From NCBI GenBank assembly GCA_023267475.1, contig JAHFND010000008.1, positions 1 through 15,952 of the forward strand: DNA of 15,952 nucleotides. The letters run 5' to 3'. Position numbers and translations under genes: made by a program. This document shows positions 12,590-15,952 of the stretch, in pieces (the stretch's first letter is position 1; each line of letters begins with the position of its first letter). Source of the DNA: a bacterium (GTDB lineage Bacteria; Patescibacteriota; Minisyncoccia; Phycocordibacterales; UBA5272). Under the pieces are notes generated by a model. The model was not told where the DNA came from. It searched no databases and saw only the letters and a program-made list of their open reading frames with translations.

Positions 12590-13726
12590 TTATTTTGTGA
12601 CAGCATCTATACCAGGCAGTGTACCAGAGGCTAGGAAATCAAGCATTGCCCCTCCTCCTAAGGAGACGAAAGTGAACTTCTTTAATAAATGTAATGAATG
12701 AGCTACAGAGACTGTGTCTCCTCCACCTATATAAGTCTTAGCTTCTGATAAGGATAGATTAGTAAGTATCTGTTCACTTCCAGATAACCACCCTTTTTCA
12801 TATAGCCCAAGAGGTCCATTTAATATTACAGTCTTAGCTTTGCTTATTTCTTCGCTTACCAACTTAACTGTATCACTTCCACAGTCTACAACTACACCAT
12901 CCTTTGGTATCGCATGGAATGCAACTCTATTTCCGTTTGAAAGAATCACATCTACTGGAGTCATTAAAAGGGGATGATTTATAAATGTATTTGATAATGT
13001 GTAGTTATCATCATAAAGACTTTTTCCAACTTCTATACCTTTTGATTTCCATATATTGTGTACCATAGCACCACCTACGAATACTTTTACCCCTTGGTTT
13101 AGATATTTTTCTATTAGATTAAGCTTTGTAGATATTTTTGCGCCTCCTATTATCATAAGTGCTGGTTTTTCTGGGTGAAGAGCAACACTTAGATTTTCTA
13201 ATTCTCTTATAAAAGTTGGCCCAAAGTATGACAGAAGAGATTTCGGTATTCCAATTACACTTGCGTGCTCTCTGTGAGAAACAGAAAACGCGTCATTTAT
13301 GAAAATGTCTCCAAGAGATGCAAATGATCGCCCAAGAGAAGGAATATTTTCTGTTTCCCCTTTCCACATACGAACATTTTCTAGTAATACCCCGTCCCCT
13401 TCTTTTACAGTGCTTATTTTTTTTGAAATATCTTCGAATTCAAGCGAGGATTCAAAAGAAATAAAAGGTAAAATTTTTGTGATGTGTGACGCTATAACAC
13501 CCAAGCTCTCCCCTTTATCACCAAGATGAGAGAGAATGATTATTTTTGCACCAGAAAAAGATAAATCCTTTAGAAAAGGAACAGTTACATCAAATCTACT
13601 TGTGTCTGTAATTTTTCCATCTACCACCGGCATATTCCAATCCACACGCACTATTACCCTCTTATTTTTGAAAGTTTTAAGTTCGGGTAGTGTAAAATCT
13701 TTCCAAGATAAATTGTTATGCTCCAT
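12590..13726 (-). CDS. pgk: phosphoglycerate kinase
   Basis: 378 aa, slightly short for the family (about 390-400). It transfers the acyl phosphate of 1,3-bisphosphoglycerate to ADP in glycolysis. Motifs in order: RVDWNMPV (R27, D29, N31), R44 in DTSRF, SHLG (H67), LLENVRMWKGE, NDAFSVSHREHAS, IGGAKISTK, GGAMVHN, LNGPLGLYEKG, GGGDTVS and a C-terminal LGGGAMLDFL. One departure: the SHLGRP substrate loop reads SHLGDKG, so the arginine that follows SHLG in most enzymes is replaced by Asp70. The other substrate-binding arginines look kept. Its start overlaps the tpiA stop by 11 bases, so translation is probably coupled. Confidence 0.96.
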   Translation of the reverse strand: MEHNNLSWKDFTLPELKTFKNKRVIVRVDWNMPVVDGKITDTSRFDVTVPFLKDLSFSGAKIIILSHLGDKGESLGVIASHITKILPFISFESSLEFEDISKKISTVKEGDGVLLENVRMWKGETENIPSLGRSFASLGDIFINDAFSVSHREHASVIGIPKSLLSYFGPTFIRELENLSVALHPEKPALMIIGGAKISTKLNLIEKYLNQGVKVFVGGAMVHNIWKSKGIEVGKSLYDDNYTLSNTFINHPLLMTPVDVILSNGNRVAFHAIPKDGVVVDCGSDTVKLVSEEISKAKTVILNGPLGLYEKGWLSGSEQILTNLSLSEAKTYIGGGDTVSVAHSLHLLKKFTFVSLGGGAMLDFLASGTLPGIDAVTK

Positions 13727-14489
13727 AGCAACTAGAGATTATTTCCATAAATGAGACGACATCTTGAGACGCTCTACCAATAAGGAGCCCATCTACTCCA
13801 CCCTCTTGTATAAATGAAAGAGCATTTTCTTTTGTAACTGTTCCACCATACAATACATGTACCTTTTTCGCATAATCAATTCCTACAAGAGAAGCAAGTG
13901 CACGACGTATTGCGATGACAACCTCGAAGCATTCATGTGTAGTAGCAGGTGTATCTCCACCTATTGCCCATACAGGTTCGTAAGCAATAATTAAATTGTT
14001 AAAATTATTTCTTGATACCAAAGAAAGAGATTTGCGCACGTCCTCTTCTAGTTCCGATAGATATTTCCCCTCCTTATCACGCTTATGTTCCCCTACACAG
14101 AGTATAGTAAGTAATTTTGATTGTAGTGAAAGAGCTACTTTATGAGATCTTTGATCAGCTGTTTCCCCTTGTGCTCGTACTTCACTGTGGCCTATAAGTG
14201 TAAAAGTAGCCCCCGCAGATAATAATTGTGAAGGAATAGTAGTGCCTGTAGTTTGACCAATTGATACACCTGATACATTTTGTGATCCAACGTAACCATG
14301 TACACACTCTTTTGATATTTCACTTATAAATATTTCTGGAACAGCTAGATAAAAACCTTTTTTAGGCATCTTATTCTTCTTAGAAGAATATTTTTTATCA
14401 ATAGCTTTTATAAATTTTATAGCTTGGTTTAGATTAGCTGGAGTAGTCTTCCAATTCCCAACTATTATAGGAGAAGTGCGTTTTGTCAT
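13716..14489 (-). CDS. tpiA: triosephosphate isomerase
   Basis: 257 aa, normal length. It interconverts dihydroxyacetone phosphate and glyceraldehyde 3-phosphate. Active-site residues are present: N12 and K14 (VGNWKT), H101 (IGHSE) and E171 (YEPVWAIG), plus YGGTVTKENA and DGLLIGRAS for phosphate binding. The flexible lid after EPVWAIG reads GDTPATT instead of the usual TGxxAT, a local change in an otherwise standard enzyme. It is the first gene of a tpiA-pgk operon. The ATG at 14489 follows an extended -10 by six bases, so it should be leaderless. Confidence 0.97.
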   Translation of the reverse strand: MTKRTSPIIVGNWKTTPANLNQAIKFIKAIDKKYSSKKNKMPKKGFYLAVPEIFISEISKECVHGYVGSQNVSGVSIGQTTGTTIPSQLLSAGATFTLIGHSEVRAQGETADQRSHKVALSLQSKLLTILCVGEHKRDKEGKYLSELEEDVRKSLSLVSRNNFNNLIIAYEPVWAIGGDTPATTHECFEVVIAIRRALASLVGIDYAKKVHVLYGGTVTKENALSFIQEGGVDGLLIGRASQDVVSFMEIISSCYGA

Positions 14490-14495
14490 GTGAAA

Positions 14496-14504
14496 ATTAT
14501 ATCA
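14496..14504 (-). promoter_or_regulatory. extended -10 promoter of tpiA-pgk
   Basis: Minus strand TGA-TATAAT, a full consensus extended -10, ending 6 bases before the tpiA ATG. No good -35 is seen, which is common for extended -10 promoters. Confidence 0.75.
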
Positions 14505-14546
14505 TGCAAAGTCTCTTATTAGCGCATTCTAAGCACACATTAAAAA

Positions 14547-14555
14547 TGTTATACT
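14547..14555 (+). promoter_or_regulatory. extended -10 promoter of the membrane fusion protein gene
   Basis: TGT-TATACT, ending 9 bases before the ATG at 14565. It is divergent from the tpiA promoter, with about 45 bases between the two -10 elements. Confidence 0.65.
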
Positions 14556-14564
14556 TCGTATATT

Positions 14565-15952
14565 ATGTATAAAAATATTGTTTCGAAACTGCTAGAATTT
14601 TATCTCAGTACTGTATCTTACGGAAAAGCCCACAAGACCACATCATATGCAGTGTTAGCTGTAGTAGTTGTGTTTATTCTGTATCTTACTTTTTCTTCAT
14701 CTGGCATTATAGCGGAAACCACTACTGTAAAATCAGGGCCATTAGTCCAAAAAGTTCTTGTTACAGGCCAAGTTCAGTCTTCAAATGAAGCTTCACTATC
14801 ATTTCAGACTGTAGGCCAAGTGGCTTATATTGGTGTAAAAGTTGGAGATGTGGTCACTCAAGGAAAAGTTTTAGCCACTCTATCTTCGCTGGACGCCCAA
14901 GCATCTTTACTTCAGGCACAAGCCACTCTACAAAATGCTCAAGCAACTCTTGATCAACTTACACAAGGATCTCGTCCTGAAGAAATAGCTATAAAACAAC
15001 AAACAGTAGACAATGCAAAAGCAACACTAGATCAGACATACTTGACGATTCCTGATGGGGTAAGGAATGTTGATGCTGTTACATCAGATATAGTGAGAAA
15101 TAAGTTCTCTTCTATGTTTACTTACAATGGTACAGGCTATGTACTATCCTTCTCTTCTTGTGATCAGACTTTACAGAATATTATTGAAGCGAATCGTACA
15201 AATATAGAAAGAACAATCTCAGATTTTCAAAAGAAATCTTCTACAATATCAGCTTTATCTAATACAGCAGATATAGATTCAGTATTTGATCAAGCTTATA
15301 AAGTAACATCTGTTACGAATGATCTAGTTTCTTCCATATCCACCCTTCTTTTATCTTCTTGTAGTGCTACGAATAGTTCACTCGATGCTTATCGTACGAA
15401 TCTTACAAATGTGAAGACTAGCATGAACACTTTGTTTACTGACATATCTTCAAAACGTACAGCCTTAACTACTGCAAAAAACACATATACTTCAGCGGCT
15501 CGCGATTTAGCTCTTACAAAAGCAGGTACAGACCCATATAAATTACAAGCTCAGCAAGCACTGGTTACATCTGCTGAAGCTCAAGTAAAACAAGCAGAGG
15601 CAAATCTCTCAAAGACAGTGGTCTACGCTCCTTTTTCTGGAACAATAAGTGATGTTTCTGTCGTTAGAGGAGAGACTGTCACTTCAGGTAAGACTGTGAT
15701 CTCAATGCTTGCAACTAATGCTTTTGAAGTAGAAGCAAAAGTCCCAGAAATAGATGTTGTAAAAATTGAGGATGGTAGTAAGGTAAATATAACATTAGAC
15801 GCGTATGGAACTTCTGTTGTATTCCCAGCAACAGTTACAAGAGTAAGCCCAAATTCTACAACAGAAGGAAATGTGCCGATGTATAAAGTGTTAGTTACTT
15901 TTATAGGAGAAGACCTTAGAATTAAATCAGGGATGACTGCGAACGTAAATAT
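14565..15952 (+). CDS. HlyD/MacA-like membrane fusion (efflux adaptor) protein, 3' end beyond the window
   Basis: 462 codons are present and the frame is still open. A cytoplasmic basic start is followed by one membrane helix (about residues 29-46, AVLAVVVVFILYLTF). The first half of a lipoyl/barrel-sandwich domain lies at about 83-108 (GVKVGDVVTQGKVLATL). A helical-hairpin region starts with LDAQASLLQAQATLQNAQAT and runs to about 345. The second lipoyl half (YAPFSGTISDVSVVRGETV) is at about 351-382, followed by the start of the beta-barrel domain. The hairpin is long and contains a Ser/Thr-rich middle (about 165-310) with two Cys, unlike the plain coiled coil of classical adaptors. In relatives such proteins work with a MacB-type ABC transporter; a partner may lie past the window edge. 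Confidence 0.88.
   Translation, partial: MYKNIVSKLLEFYLSTVSYGKAHKTTSYAVLAVVVVFILYLTFSSSGIIAETTTVKSGPLVQKVLVTGQVQSSNEASLSFQTVGQVAYIGVKVGDVVTQGKVLATLSSLDAQASLLQAQATLQNAQATLDQLTQGSRPEEIAIKQQTVDNAKATLDQTYLTIPDGVRNVDAVTSDIVRNKFSSMFTYNGTGYVLSFSSCDQTLQNIIEANRTNIERTISDFQKKSSTISALSNTADIDSVFDQAYKVTSVTNDLVSSISTLLLSSCSATNSSLDAYRTNLTNVKTSMNTLFTDISSKRTALTTAKNTYTSAARDLALTKAGTDPYKLQAQQALVTSAEAQVKQAEANLSKTVVYAPFSGTISDVSVVRGETVTSGKTVISMLATNAFEVEAKVPEIDVVKIEDGSKVNITLDAYGTSVVFPATVTRVSPNSTTEGNVPMYKVLVTFIGEDLRIKSGMTANVN

Noticed and set aside
12590..13726. pgk as a decaying pseudogene because of the SHLGD substitution
   Set aside because: The frame is full, all other signature motifs are present and it overlaps tpiA cleanly.

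Overview
The window looks like a piece of chromosome from a reduced-genome bacterium of the Patescibacteria/CPR radiation, most probably the Parcubacteria (Paceibacteria) side. This is inferred from very AT-rich coding DNA, standard code use, a DUF5663-like small protein, a TrmB-type regulator beside glycolysis genes, a short S15 and many lineage-style hypothetical proteins. No rRNA, tRNA, CRISPR array or transposase was seen.

Layout. 1-2328 (minus): a likely operon of a 494-aa low-complexity, weakly membrane-anchored protein, a 103-aa DUF5663-like protein and the N-terminus of a UvrD/PcrA helicase. 2560-3621 (plus): an exported LysM-LysM-M23 cell-wall peptidase whose signal peptide is clear but whose start codon is not canonical. 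3775-5975 (minus): a membrane-anchored hypothetical protein overlapping a YifB/ComM AAA+ ATPase by one base. 6063-7091 (minus): a NYN-domain nuclease and ribosomal protein S15, each with its own terminator. 7215-9230 (plus): a Xer recombinase, a small four-cysteine protein and exonuclease III. 9273-9887 (minus): an exported Lys/Ala-rich coiled-coil protein. 10021-11639 (minus): an unusual cassette. 11765-12574 (plus): a TrmB-like regulator. 12590-14489 (minus): tpiA and pgk overlapping by 11 bases. 14565 to the end (plus): a HlyD/MacA-like membrane fusion protein cut by the window edge.

Expression signals fall into two classes. Most AT-rich genes (uvrD, the 214-aa membrane protein, xer, xth, trmB-like, tpiA, the fusion protein) have a -10 element, often of the extended TGn type, ending only 6-9 bases before the start codon and no Shine-Dalgarno site, as expected for leaderless mRNAs. 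Three genes (8220, 11261 and 10644) are visibly richer in G+C and carry real Shine-Dalgarno sites.

The most unusual unit is the minus-strand cassette at 10021-11639. A near-consensus promoter precedes about 340 bases of predicted leader with four nested hairpins. A cysteine-rich 159-aa protein follows, then an intergenic region with a GNRA-capped hairpin, then a 171-aa protein that joins a LuxR/sigma-4-like helix-turn-helix to a nearly complete RNA polymerase alpha C-terminal domain, and finally a strong terminator. I infer a transcription-regulatory module, possibly horizontally acquired, divergent from the TrmB-like regulator. This rests on sequence reading only; no search or folding program was run.
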